A stretch of 64,000 nucleotides of DNA from Ralstonia insidiosa (GTDB lineage: Bacteria; Pseudomonadota; Gammaproteobacteria; Burkholderiales; Burkholderiaceae). The number at the start of each line of letters is the position of its first letter. Position 1 is the first letter of the stretch. The translations under genes were made by a program, and so were the position numbers. The DNA lies in assembly GCF_008801405.1 (NCBI RefSeq), contig NZ_VZPV01000002.1:1113498-1177497 (forward strand), read 5' to 3'. The notes below the pieces were generated by a model. That model ran no database searches, was not told where the DNA came from, and was given only the letters and a program-made list of their open reading frames with translations. Positions 1 to 8,178 of the stretch are shown here, one piece after another.

Positions 1-123
1 AGACACGTCAAAGCGGATCGGCCCCAGCACGGTTTGCGTGCCGAACCGGAGTGCGTCCACGCGAACTTCGACCAGCGGTTGATCGGTGTGGCGCAGGAGG
101 GAGGGATGCGTCGGAGCATTCAT
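1..123 (-). CDS. ABC transporter ATP-binding protein, SsuB-like (partial, 5' end only)
   Basis: Only the first 41 codons are in the window; the gene runs off the left edge. The visible N-terminus (VEVRVDALRFG, then TVLGPIRFDV) has the look of the first strands of an ABC ATPase just before Walker A, but none of the nucleotide-binding motifs can be seen. Its ATG (121-123) overlaps the TGA of the permease gene as ATGA, which implies translational coupling. The identification as the ATPase of a sulfonate-type importer rests on its upstream partners, an SsuA-like binding protein and an SsuC-like permease. Confidence 0.7.
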   Translation of the reverse strand, partial: MNAPTHPSLLRHTDQPLVEVRVDALRFGTQTVLGPIRFDVS

Positions 124-959
124 GGCAGTGCACTGTCGCGCCAGGCCAGGCTGCGAGACTCCAGCGCGCGCAGCACGCTGTCACTCAGCTTGCCCAGCAC
201 GGCCAGGATCAGGATGGCGACGATGACGATGTCCGCACGGCCGGTTTCGCGGCCATCGCTGAGCAGGTAGCCGAGGCCGCGCGTGGCGGCAATCAACTCC
301 GCCGCCACCAGAAACATCCACGCCACGCTCAGCCCGGTACGCAGCCCGGTGAACAGATGCGGCAACATGGCCGGCACCAGAATGCGCCGAATGATCGCCC
401 CGCGCCGCAGTCCCGCCATCACGCCCACTTCCACCAGCTTGCGATCGACATTGCGGATGCCTGCCTGCGCGGCCACGTACACCGGAAAGAACGCGCCGAT
501 GGCGATCAGCACCACCTTGGGCGCCTCGTCGATACCGAGCCACAGCAGCAGCAGCGGCACCCAGGCCAGCGAAGGAATGGCGCGCAGCGCCTGGAACGTC
601 GGGTCGAGCAGGGCGGCGGTCCACCGGTTGAGCGCAACGGCGGTGCCCAAGACGATGCCAAGCACTGCCCCCATGGCGAACCCCGCGAGAACGCGCACTA
701 CGCTCACGGCAATGTGGGCGGGCAGCGCATCACCGGTGACCAGCTCACGCAGGGTGGCTGCCAGCTCCGAGGGCGGCGGCAGCAGGTTGGCGGCAATCCA
801 GCCCGCACGCACGGCGCCTTCCCAGCACAGCAGCGCGACGATCGGTAGCACCAGCCCAACGAATCGGTTACCCGGATGCAACGCCAGACGGATGCGTGCG
901 GGCGCATCGTCGGTGACAGGCGGAGCCGGGGTGCTCAGCGTGGCGGGCTCGGCAGACAT
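120..959 (-). CDS. ABC transporter permease, SsuC/TauC-like
   Basis: A 279-aa inner-membrane permease of the nitrate/sulfonate/taurine ABC family. After a Pro-rich N-terminal tail of about 30 residues there is a first membrane segment (about 33-53) and then a BPD_transp_1 domain with several further helices. The cytoplasmic coupling loop (EVGVMAGLRRGAIIRRILVP region) would contact the ATPase. It follows the binding-protein gene by 2 bases and overlaps the ATPase gene, so the three form one operon. The substrate is inferred from family and from the adjoining methionine importer: probably an organosulfonate. Nothing in the sequence fixes the exact ligand. Confidence 0.85.
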   Translation of the reverse strand: MSAEPATLSTPAPPVTDDAPARIRLALHPGNRFVGLVLPIVALLCWEGAVRAGWIAANLLPPPSELAATLRELVTGDALPAHIAVSVVRVLAGFAMGAVLGIVLGTAVALNRWTAALLDPTFQALRAIPSLAWVPLLLLWLGIDEAPKVVLIAIGAFFPVYVAAQAGIRNVDRKLVEVGVMAGLRRGAIIRRILVPAMLPHLFTGLRTGLSVAWMFLVAAELIAATRGLGYLLSDGRETGRADIVIVAILILAVLGKLSDSVLRALESRSLAWRDSALP

Positions 960-961
960 GA

Positions 962-1999
962 TCAGCGGACGACTGCGCGCGCATAACGCGGCTCGATGAG
1001 CGTGCGGACGACCTGGGCAACGTCCGTTCCCGGCTTGACGAGGCTTTCCTCGGTCAGGATGGGGGCCGCGGCTGTCAGCGCCTGAATGTGCTGCTGCCCA
1101 GGCACCGGCTGGCTGAAGTCGTTGCGCAGCAATTGCACCTTGATCACGGCCAGCGGCAGTTTGGCTTCTTCCGATACGATGCGCGCGGTCTCATCCGGGT
1201 GGGCCAGGATCCACACGCGCGCCCGCTCGTAGGCGGCCAGCACGCGCTCCACTGCCTGCGGGTACTTGGCGGCAAATGCCTCGTTGACGTTCAGCAGGCC
1301 GTACGTGTTGTAGTTCACGTTGCGATAGAGCAGCCGCGCACCGGATTCCAGTTCGCTGGCGGCCATGAGCGGGTCCAGCCCGGCCCATGCATCAACACGG
1401 CCTTGCTCCAGCGCGGCGCGGCCGTCGGCATGTTGCAGGCTGACGTGTTCGATGTCGGTCTTGCGCAGGCCGGCGTCGTGCAGGCTGCGCAACAGGAACA
1501 GGTAAGGGTCGGTGCCTTTGGTGGCGGCGATCTTCTTGCCTCTCAGATCCCGCACCGAGCGGATGGGTGAATCCTTGGGCACCACCAGCGCGGTCCATTC
1601 CGGGCGGCTGTAGATGTAGACGCCCTTGATCGGGTTGCCGTTGGCGCGGCTGAGCACGGCGGCCAGGCCGGCCGTGGAGCCGAAATCAATACTGCCGCTG
1701 TTGAGAAACTCCAGCGCGCGGTTGCTGCCCTGGCTCAGTACCCAGCGCACGTTCACCTTGTCGGCCTTGAGCGCCTCCTCCAGCCAGCCGAAGCGTTTGA
1801 GCACCAGGCTGGGCGGTGAGTAGTAGGCGTAGTCCAGCCGAATCTCTTGTGGCAGAGCGTTCTGCGCCTGGGCATGGGGTGCGAGCACAAGTGTGCTCAG
1901 GGTGACAATCGTGGCGATGGCGGCGCTCGCCAGTCGGCGCAACAGCGTACGGAACGTTGCAGGAGAAAGCAGGCGCAGGCGCGCGTGGGTCGGCGTCAT
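962..1999 (-). CDS. Aliphatic sulfonate ABC transporter substrate-binding protein, SsuA-like
   Basis: A 345-aa periplasmic binding protein of the SsuA/NMT1 type. An export signal with a hydrophobic stretch ending in APHAQAQ precedes a mature part that begins with LDYAYYSPPSLVLKRFGWLE. The motif GSIDFGSTAGLAAVLSRANG is typical of sulfonate/taurine binding proteins. I chose the ATG at 1999 because it puts a normal signal peptide at the N-terminus; a longer reading frame opens at 2047 with extra residues that do not look like a signal. No strong ribosome site is visible for either. It is the first gene of an ssuA-ssuC-ssuB-like operon lying 120 bp downstream of metI on the same strand. Confidence 0.85.
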   Translation of the reverse strand: MTPTHARLRLLSPATFRTLLRRLASAAIATIVTLSTLVLAPHAQAQNALPQEIRLDYAYYSPPSLVLKRFGWLEEALKADKVNVRWVLSQGSNRALEFLNSGSIDFGSTAGLAAVLSRANGNPIKGVYIYSRPEWTALVVPKDSPIRSVRDLRGKKIAATKGTDPYLFLLRSLHDAGLRKTDIEHVSLQHADGRAALEQGRVDAWAGLDPLMAASELESGARLLYRNVNYNTYGLLNVNEAFAAKYPQAVERVLAAYERARVWILAHPDETARIVSEEAKLPLAVIKVQLLRNDFSQPVPGQQHIQALTAAAPILTEESLVKPGTDVAQVVRTLIEPRYARAVVR

Positions 2000-2123
2000 G
2001 GTAGTGCGGTGTGATGGATGAAAGGGCCCTCCGACCCCTTCGCCCATCTTAAGGACGCCACTGCAACCGCAACAACGAAGGATTGCGCAGATGCATAGTC
2101 GCGCGATGGTGCGCGCACGCGGC

Positions 2124-2777
2124 TCAACGTGCCTTCAGCCGCTGCACCGATCGATCTCCCACCCACTGCACCACGCTCACCAGCCCGATCAGCAGCACGA
2201 TCACGACCGCCATGACCGTGGTGTCGAAACGCTGATAGCCGTAGCGGATGGCGATGTCGCCCAGGCCGCCTGCGCCCACCGCGCCCGCCATGGCCGATGC
2301 GCCAATCAGCGAGACGATGGTGAGCGTAAAGCCGCCGATGATGCCGGGAAGCGCCTCGGGCAGCAGCACGTGCCAGACGATGTGGCGGCGCTCGCAGCCC
2401 ATGGCCTGCGCGGCTTCTACCAGGCCGCGATCGACTTCGCGCAGGCTGATCTCGGCAATGCGCGCAAAGAATGGCGTGGCGCTGATCGACAGCGGCACCA
2501 CCGCCGCCCACACGCCAATGGTGGCCCCCACCACCAGCCGCGTGAAGGGCAACAGCGCCACCAGCAGGATGATGAAGGGCGTGGCACGAAAGCCGTTGAT
2601 GAGTGCGCCCAGCACACGGTGCACGCGGGGCGATTCCAGCGTGCTGCCCGGTGCCGTTAGCACCAGGATCAGCGCCAGCGGAATGCCGGCCAGCGCGGCG
2701 ATCAGCGCAGATGCGGACACCATCGTCAGCGTGTCGAGCAGGCCCTGCCAGATGCGGTCAATCGTGAGCGGGGACAT
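2124..2777 (-). CDS. metI: Methionine ABC transporter permease MetI
   Basis: A 217-aa permease, the usual MetI length. It has five or six hydrophobic segments and a coupling loop containing EAAQAMGCERRHIVWHVLLP, the EAA motif of importer permeases. It forms the membrane channel for D/L-methionine with MetN and MetQ. The chosen ATG at 2777 gives a start that aligns with known MetI proteins (MSPLTIDRIWQGLLDTL) and overlaps the end of metN by 20 bases; an upstream in-frame start at 2855 would add 26 residues lying wholly inside metN and is unlikely. Confidence 0.93.
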   Translation of the reverse strand: MSPLTIDRIWQGLLDTLTMVSASALIAALAGIPLALILVLTAPGSTLESPRVHRVLGALINGFRATPFIILLVALLPFTRLVVGATIGVWAAVVPLSISATPFFARIAEISLREVDRGLVEAAQAMGCERRHIVWHVLLPEALPGIIGGFTLTIVSLIGASAMAGAVGAGGLGDIAIRYGYQRFDTTVMAVVIVLLIGLVSVVQWVGDRSVQRLKAR

Positions 2778-3894
2778 AGCCGAGGCTCCGGGTGGACTGA
2801 GACAGTTGCAAGGCCGCCAGCGCGTCTTGCGAGAGGGCACCGCCCGCTGCGGCAATCAGCAAGCGCCCTTGTGTGCGGCCCTGGATGCGGTCGAGATCGG
2901 CGCGCAGCAGGCGTGTCGGGTAGCGCAGCGCCTGGGCGATCTGCGCCAGCTCGGGCACGGCGGCCGTGCCGGTGTAGCCCAGCTCAATCAGCTGCTCAAA
3001 GGCGCCGCGCGTGGGCGGGGCGGGCTGCAGACGTGCCGCCACGTCGTCGGGCAGGCCGCCGCGCAGCGGTTGCAGCAGGGCGCGCGTGGCGTCGTGCTGC
3101 GGGTCCCCAAAGACGCGCCACACGGGGCCTTGCTCTGCAACGCGACCGGCTTCGAGCACCAGAACGTTGTCGCAGATGTCGCGGATCACGCCCATTTCGT
3201 GCGTGATGAGCACGATGGTCAGGCCCAGGCGGCGGTTGATGTCGCGCAGCAGCGCGAGGATGGCGTCAGTCGTTTCCGGGTCGAGCGCGGAGGTGGCTTC
3301 GTCGCACAGCAGGATCTCCGGCCGGTGCACCAGTGCGCGGGCAATGCCCACGCGCTGCTTCTGCCCGCCGGACAGACGCCCCGGATACACGTGCTGCTTG
3401 CCCTCCAGCCCAACCAGGGCCAGCAGCGCATCCACGCGTTGCGCAATCTCCGCCGCTGGCACGCCGGCCACCTTCAACGGCAGCGCGACGTTTTCCCACA
3501 CCGTCTTGGCGGAGAGCAGATTGAAGTGCTGAAAGATCATGCCGATGCGCCGGCGCAACCCCACCAGCGCTTGCGTGCTAAGCGTGCCGACGTCAACGCC
3601 GTCCACCAACACCTGCCCGCTGGTCGGCTTCTCCAACCCGTTGATGGTGCGCAGCAGGCTGGACTTGCCCGCGCCGCTGCGCCCGATGATGCCGAAGATG
3701 CCACCGGCCGGAATGTCGAGGTCGATGCCTTGCAGCGCGTGCACATCGCCCGCCGCCGCGCGGTACGTCTTGCCGACGTTGCGGAAGGTGATGGTGCCGG
3801 CGGTGGGCGTGGCAACAACGGCGTCGGCTGGCCTGGCATGGGGCGCGGGCGCGTCGGACCAGGCGTGGACGGGGTTCGAGACAAGTGTGGTCAT
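2758..3894 (-). CDS. metN: Methionine ABC transporter ATP-binding protein MetN
   Basis: A 378-aa ATPase that powers methionine import. It shows Walker A (GRSGAGKS, about 72-79), Q-loop (FQHFNLL), signature LSGGQKQR, Walker B ILLCDEAT and the switch His (LITHE). The C-terminal part beyond about residue 280 corresponds to the NIL domain, which in MetN binds cytoplasmic methionine and inhibits transport. An extra Ala/Pro-rich tail of about 30 residues precedes the ATPase core, longer than in E. coli MetN, so an internal start is possible. It lies between metQ (20 bp upstream) and metI (overlapping), giving the gene order Q-N-I rather than the N-I-Q of enterics. Confidence 0.93.
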   Translation of the reverse strand: MTTLVSNPVHAWSDAPAPHARPADAVVATPTAGTITFRNVGKTYRAAAGDVHALQGIDLDIPAGGIFGIIGRSGAGKSSLLRTINGLEKPTSGQVLVDGVDVGTLSTQALVGLRRRIGMIFQHFNLLSAKTVWENVALPLKVAGVPAAEIAQRVDALLALVGLEGKQHVYPGRLSGGQKQRVGIARALVHRPEILLCDEATSALDPETTDAILALLRDINRRLGLTIVLITHEMGVIRDICDNVLVLEAGRVAEQGPVWRVFGDPQHDATRALLQPLRGGLPDDVAARLQPAPPTRGAFEQLIELGYTGTAAVPELAQIAQALRYPTRLLRADLDRIQGRTQGRLLIAAAGGALSQDALAALQLSQSTRSLGYVPAHD

Positions 3895-3914
3895 GGCGTT
3901 ACCGGGTCATCGTT

Positions 3915-4724
3915 TCAGCGCTTGAGCCAGGGCAGGGTGTAGAGCTTGTTGTCGTTGGCATACGACGTGTGGATCTGCTGCTGCACGGCCGGCGACTCCT
4001 GATACAGCTTGATGAAGCGCGCGATGCGCGGGTCGCCCGCGTTGTCGCGCCGCGACACGAAGCGGATGGCGAAGTACTCGTCGTCGATGCCCGAGTACAG
4101 CAGGCCAGCGCCGGCAATGTCCCCCTTGCCCGCATTGACGAAGTGCGCCGGATAGCCCTGCGCGAGGTCCACGTCGTCCAGTGCGCGCACGAGTTGCGGG
4201 CCTTCGATTTCGACAAACTTGAGCTTCTTCGGGTTGGCCACCACGTCATTGAGGGTGCCGCGCGCACCCACGCCATCGCGCAGCTTGATCAGCCCCGCCT
4301 TCTGCAGCAGCAACAGGCCGCGGCCCTGGTTGACGGGGTCATTGGCCACCGCCACGCGCGCGCCATCCTTCAGATCGGACAGGCGCTTGATCTTGCTGGA
4401 ATACAAACCAATGTTGCCCAGCACGCCAATGCCGACGCTCTTGAATGCATAGCCGCGCTCTTTGATGGCGTTGTCCAGGAAAGCCTGGTGCTGGAAGTAG
4501 TTGAGATCCAGATCGCCCGAGGCGAGCGCAACATTGGGTGTGGTCCAGTCGGTCAGTTCGACCACCTTGACGTCCAGCCCCTGCTTGCGGGCTTCGGCGG
4601 CGGCCACCTCTACGGAATCGGCCAGCGCGCCGGGCGTGACGCCAATGCGCAACGGTGCCGCATACGCGGCAGCGGTCAATGTGAGGGTGGCGAGGGCGAG
4701 GAAGAGTCGATGTGTGAGCTTCAT
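3915..4724 (-). CDS. metQ: Methionine ABC transporter substrate-binding protein MetQ
   Basis: A 269-aa NlpA/MetQ-family binding protein. The N-terminus MKLTHRLFLALATLTLTAAA is a clean signal peptide ending AYA-AP; unlike E. coli MetQ there is no lipobox Cys, so it should be soluble in the periplasm. Family motifs include LRIGVTPG, DLDLNYFQHQAFLD and LPWLK at the C-terminus. The ATG at 4724 was chosen because it starts the signal peptide; the frame is open upstream to 4787. It is the first gene of metQNI. A 14-bp inverted repeat lies 55 bp upstream. Confidence 0.93.
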   Translation of the reverse strand: MKLTHRLFLALATLTLTAAAYAAPLRIGVTPGALADSVEVAAAEARKQGLDVKVVELTDWTTPNVALASGDLDLNYFQHQAFLDNAIKERGYAFKSVGIGVLGNIGLYSSKIKRLSDLKDGARVAVANDPVNQGRGLLLLQKAGLIKLRDGVGARGTLNDVVANPKKLKFVEIEGPQLVRALDDVDLAQGYPAHFVNAGKGDIAGAGLLYSGIDDEYFAIRFVSRRDNAGDPRIARFIKLYQESPAVQQQIHTSYANDNKLYTLPWLKR

Positions 4725-4778
4725 GGGTGTGCATACCGCAAAGGGAACATGGGGTGATTCCAGCATGGCGGGTGACCC

Positions 4779-4792
4779 TATTCCCACGAATA
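4779..4792. promoter_or_regulatory. Inverted repeat TATTC-CCAC-GAATA upstream of metQ
   Basis: A perfect 5-4-5 inverted repeat in the divergent region between metQ (minus) and the M20 peptidase gene (plus). It lies 55 bp upstream of the metQ start in an AT-richer patch, so it may overlap the metQ promoter. I cannot assign a regulator. I saw no SAM or other methionine riboswitch pattern in this 212-bp gap. Confidence 0.3.
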
Positions 4793-4936
4793 TTTGCGTA
4801 GATGGTTACTCGGTCAGGGCATGGTGACGTGTTGAGGTGTGCTGGCGGCGGCACGCCAGTGCGGCGATACTGTCGCCTTACGCTCGGTGCACGCATGCCG
4901 GGCGAAGGCAGTTCACCCTCAAGGAGCGGAGACCCA

Positions 4937-6448
4937 ATGAAAGCGTCGTACAAACGTCGTGGTGCTGTGATCGGGCGGCTGTTGCGGCTCGTGATTGCAG
5001 TGGTGGTTGTGGTGGCGGCCTATGTGGCCTTCAACACCTGGCGGCATGGCTCGCGCCAGCTCGATGTGCCGGCCGTTACGCCGGTGGCCGTGGACGGCCC
5101 CGCCGCAGCGGCGCACCTGGCCGAGGCCGTGCGTGCGCGCACCGTCTCCAGCGCCACCGACGCGCAGTTGAACGCCGACCAGTTTCGCCAGTTGCACGCC
5201 ATGCTGGAGACGCGCTACCCCAAGGCGCACGCCGTGCTGCAACGCGAGCAGGTGGGGGACTTTGCGCTGCTCTACACCTGGAAGGGCACCGACCCGTCAT
5301 TGCAGCCCATCATGCTGATGGCCCACCAGGATGTCGTGCCCATCGCCTCCGGCACGGAAGGCGACTGGAAAGAACCGCCCTTCGACGGCGTGGTGAAGGA
5401 CGGCATGGTCTGGGGCCGGGGCGCGTGGGACGATAAGGGCAACCTGATCTCGCAGATGGAAGCCATCGAACTGCTGGCCGCCAGCGGCTTCAAGCCACGC
5501 CGCACCATCCACCTGGCCTTTGGTGCCGACGAAGAAGTGGGTGGCGACCGTGGTGCCAAGCAGATCGCCGCGCTGCTCAAGTCGCGCGGCGAACGCCTTG
5601 ATTTCGTGATCGACGAAGGGCTGCTGATTACCGAAGGCGTGCTGCCGGGGCTGACCAAGCCGGCCGCGCTGATCGGCGTGGCTGAGAAGGGCTTCCTGTC
5701 GATGCAACTCAAGGTGTCGGCCACCCCGGGGCATTCGTCGATGCCACCGCCGCATGGGCAGAGCGCCATTGCCATGATGAGCGCCGCGCTCAAGCGCCTG
5801 GACGACGATCAGCTGCCCGCCGGCATTCGTGGTGTGGCGCAGGAGATGTTCCAGACGCTGGCGCCCGAGATGCAGGGCTTCAGCCGTGTCGCGCTGTCGA
5901 ACCTGTGGCTGTTCGGCCCGTTGGTGCAGAAGCAGCTGGAGGCGTCTGCCAGTTCCAATGCCATGCTGCGCACCACCACCGCGCTGACCGTCATTCAGGC
6001 CGGCAACAAGGACAACGTGCTGCCCGGCCGTGCCGAGGCCATCGTCAACTTCCGCCTGCTGCCGGGCGATACCGTGGCGTCAATCACCGAGCATGTGGAG
6101 AACGCCGCTAAGGCCGCGGCACCCAACGGCAAGTTCGAGGTGAGCAACCTGCCGGGCGTGAGCGAAGCCTCGCCGGTGTCGCCCACGCAATCGGCGTCGT
6201 ATCAGTTGATCAACAAGACGGTGCGTGAGCTGTTTCCCGGCACGGTGGTGGCGCCGGGGTTGATGATCGGTGCAACGGATTCGCGCCACATGATTGGCAT
6301 TGCGGACCACGTGTACCGCTTCTCGCCGGTGCGTGCCAAACCCGAAGACCTGCCGCGCTTTCACGGCACCAACGAGCGGATTACCGAGGCCAACCTGGTC
6401 GAGCTGATCCGCTTCTACCACCGACTGGTGCAACAGGCAGCGAGCTGA
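4937..6448 (+). CDS. M20 family metallopeptidase, membrane-anchored
   Basis: A 503-aa dizinc amidohydrolase/peptidase of family M20 (carboxypeptidase PM20D1/CPS1-like, about 500 aa). Residues about 15-33 (VIAVVVVVAAYVAFNTW) form one N-terminal membrane segment, so the catalytic part is probably periplasmic. Metal-site motifs are present: MAHQDVVP, GAWDDKGN and GADEEVGGDRG, followed by the dimerisation domain and a C-terminal catalytic return with ATDSRHM. The ATG at 4937 has an AAGGAG site 10 bp upstream (4921-4926). It is monocistronic and divergent from metQ. The substrate is unknown; the family trims N-acyl amino acids or peptides. Confidence 0.88.
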   Translation: MKASYKRRGAVIGRLLRLVIAVVVVVAAYVAFNTWRHGSRQLDVPAVTPVAVDGPAAAAHLAEAVRARTVSSATDAQLNADQFRQLHAMLETRYPKAHAVLQREQVGDFALLYTWKGTDPSLQPIMLMAHQDVVPIASGTEGDWKEPPFDGVVKDGMVWGRGAWDDKGNLISQMEAIELLAASGFKPRRTIHLAFGADEEVGGDRGAKQIAALLKSRGERLDFVIDEGLLITEGVLPGLTKPAALIGVAEKGFLSMQLKVSATPGHSSMPPPHGQSAIAMMSAALKRLDDDQLPAGIRGVAQEMFQTLAPEMQGFSRVALSNLWLFGPLVQKQLEASASSNAMLRTTTALTVIQAGNKDNVLPGRAEAIVNFRLLPGDTVASITEHVENAAKAAAPNGKFEVSNLPGVSEASPVSPTQSASYQLINKTVRELFPGTVVAPGLMIGATDSRHMIGIADHVYRFSPVRAKPEDLPRFHGTNERITEANLVELIRFYHRLVQQAAS

Positions 6449-6469
6449 GGCGCGGGCACCGCCTGGCGC

Positions 6470-7420
6470 TCACTGTCCGTGGGCGCTCGGCTGCTCGTGT
6501 GAAGTCGTTGGCTTGGGCGCGGACGATGTTTTTGCGCGTTGTCCGCGCGTCGCGAGCCAGCACAGGATCGACCCTGCCACCACCATCGAAGCGCCTTTCC
6601 AGAACGCGAACGACAACGGGGCATGCAGCAGCGCAGCCGCCAGCGCGGCGGAAAACACGGGGATGAAGTACGACGCACCCGCCAGCACCGTGACGTTGCC
6701 GTGCAGGATGCCGACGTTCCAGGCCGCATAGCCGAACCCCATCGCGCAGGCCGCCAGCGCCAGATAGATGGCCGCCGGTGCGCTGAAGTGCATCGCACCG
6801 CCGCCCGTTGTGAAAAATTTGATCCACAGGGTGAGCGCCGTCAGCATGAAGAACAGCGTGACGCCATTCTTGCCCCCAGCGATGCGGCTGGTGACCGTGC
6901 AATACGCTGCCCAGATCACCGCCCCTGCGAAGGCCAGACCGTAGCTGAGCGGGTTGTCCTTCACGTTTGCGGCCATGCCGGCGAGGTCCAGCCCCTGGTC
7001 CCCACCCAGCACGAAACAGATCCCCAGGATGGAGACCAACGCGCCCGGCACGATCAGGGCATTCGCGCGCTGCTTGTTAAATGCGATGGCCGACAGCATC
7101 GTGAAGGTCGGCCAGAGGTAGTTGACCATCCCCACCTCGATGGCCTGCCGGCCGCTGTTGGCATAGCCGATCGACAAAGACAGGCACAGCTCGTACGAAA
7201 CGAACAGCAGGCTGCCCCACACCAGATAACGCCGGGGAAACGTCTTCAGATTGCCGAGGCCCACGGTGAACAACAGCAGCACCGAGGCAACGGAATAGAT
7301 CATGGCGGCGCCGCCCACCGCCCCCAGGTTCTGGCTGACGCCGCGGATCAAGCCGACGATCGAGCTCCACAGCAACACCGCAATGAGTCCGATGAGTGTT
7401 GCTCTACTTTTGCTTTGCAT
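6470..7420 (-). CDS. yddG: Aromatic amino acid exporter YddG-like (DMT superfamily)
   Basis: A 316-aa DMT transporter with ten predicted membrane helices in two EamA repeats. Many blocks read like E. coli YddG, for example ATLIGLIAVLLWSSIVGLIR, FVSYELCLSLS, GMVNYLWP, IWAAYCTVTSR and AAWNVGILHGNVT, so I assign it as YddG, an exporter of aromatic amino acids and related compounds. A Ser/Lys/Pro-rich tail of about 25 residues is extra. The ATG at 7420 is preferred; an in-frame GTG at 7435 would add five residues. It is transcribed away from the DUF2917 gene, with an AACTGTTC repeat cluster between them. Confidence 0.88.
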   Translation of the reverse strand: MQSKSRATLIGLIAVLLWSSIVGLIRGVSQNLGAVGGAAMIYSVASVLLLFTVGLGNLKTFPRRYLVWGSLLFVSYELCLSLSIGYANSGRQAIEVGMVNYLWPTFTMLSAIAFNKQRANALIVPGALVSILGICFVLGGDQGLDLAGMAANVKDNPLSYGLAFAGAVIWAAYCTVTSRIAGGKNGVTLFFMLTALTLWIKFFTTGGGAMHFSAPAAIYLALAACAMGFGYAAWNVGILHGNVTVLAGASYFIPVFSAALAAALLHAPLSFAFWKGASMVVAGSILCWLATRGQRAKTSSAPKPTTSHEQPSAHGQ

Positions 7421-7764
7421 AACGCTTGCCTGCACGGATTCGTCGATCTGAAGTCAATACTGTCCATACCTACCACACCCGGTTCCAACCTGACCAGCAG
7501 GACACGATCCTGGCCGGAGAGGTAGGGCATGAAGGGGGTGCCTGACGGGCAAAGGGACGGAGGGGCGCCAGTTTAGCAATCGAATGTTTTCCGCTGGATT
7601 GGGCGCGGCAAACTGTTCGCGAAAGATGCTGAACAGTTCAGCCAAACTGTTCGCAACTGTTCATGTCAATGCCTTGACGCGCCGCGCAAGATGGAATTGT
7701 GCCGACCAGCAGTGCCCGATACCAAATACATCCACCACGAACCCCGGCACAAGGAGTCTCCATC
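7421..7764. other. Divergent intergenic region yddG / DUF2917 gene
   Basis: This 344-bp gap contains no convincing gene. Its main content is the AACTGTTC cluster at 7611-7662. A TTGACA hexamer on the minus strand (7664-7669) next to the cluster could be a -35 element, but I could not pair it convincingly with a -10. The DUF2917 gene has an AAGGAG site about 9 bp before its ATG. Confidence 0.5.
7611..7662. promoter_or_regulatory. Four-copy AACTGTTC operator cluster
   Basis: The octamer AACTGTTC occurs at 7611-7618, 7645-7652 and 7655-7662 on the plus strand and as GAACAGTT at 7631-7638. Copies 3 and 4 are 10 bp apart, one helical turn, and copies 2 and 3 form a perfect inverted repeat with a 6-bp spacer. 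Mixed direct and inverted repeats of this kind are known for MocR/GntR-family regulators, but no such regulator is encoded in the window. It lies about 190 bp upstream of yddG and about 100 bp upstream of the DUF2917 gene. Confidence 0.6.
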
Positions 7765-8127
7765 ATGCGCGAAATCAGGATTTTCGAACTGGACCGGCCG
7801 GGCGTGCCGGTGAGCTGGCGGTCGGCACGGACCCAAACCATCGCCGCACAAGCCGGGCTGTTGTGGGTCACGCAAGAACATCAGATGCAGGACATCTGGC
7901 TCAAGCCTGGTCAATCGATCGACGTGCCGGCAGGCGTACGCTTTTGGCTCTCGGGCGACCCGGCAGACGGCATGGCAGCGCGCTTTGCCGTCACGGAAGA
8001 CATCAACGCACCGCGCCGTCTGCTGCGCTTCATCGGCCAATTGGTGGCCGCGGCGTATCGGCAGGTGCTGCGTGATGACGGGCGTGATGCAACACGTACG
8101 CCGTCGGCGCTGCGGATCGGGACTTGA
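7765..8127 (+). CDS. DUF2917 domain-containing protein
   Basis: A 120-aa soluble protein that I recognise as the DUF2917 type, small beta-strand-rich proteins common in beta-proteobacteria. The core has LLWVTQEHQMQDIWLKPGQS followed by a VRFWLSG strand, consistent with a cupin-like or short barrel fold. No signal peptide, metal site or catalytic motif is apparent, and the function is unknown. The ATG at 7765 has an AAGGAG site 9-10 bp upstream. Its stop codon lies inside the first unit of a 15-bp tandem repeat. It is divergent from yddG and convergent with the metal sensor kinase gene. Confidence 0.75.
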   Translation: MREIRIFELDRPGVPVSWRSARTQTIAAQAGLLWVTQEHQMQDIWLKPGQSIDVPAGVRFWLSGDPADGMAARFAVTEDINAPRRLLRFIGQLVAAAYRQVLRDDGRDATRTPSALRIGT

Positions 8128-8159
8128 ACGGCGGGGACTTGAACTGCGGGGACTTGAAC
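8119..8159. repeat. Three 15-bp tandem repeats around the DUF2917 stop codon
   Basis: GGGACTTGAAC recurs at 8119-8129, 8134-8144 and 8149-8159 with an exact 15-bp period. Because 15 is a multiple of three, every unit carries a TGA in the reading frame of the upstream gene, giving three consecutive in-frame stops. The repeats lie between two convergent genes. Confidence 0.8.
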
Positions 8160-8178
8160 GACGGGCACCAAAGCGTCG

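Noticed and set aside
4725..4936. Possible SAM-type riboswitch before metQ
   Set aside because: I could not find a conserved SAM aptamer core or a terminator hairpin in the gap; only a short inverted repeat.
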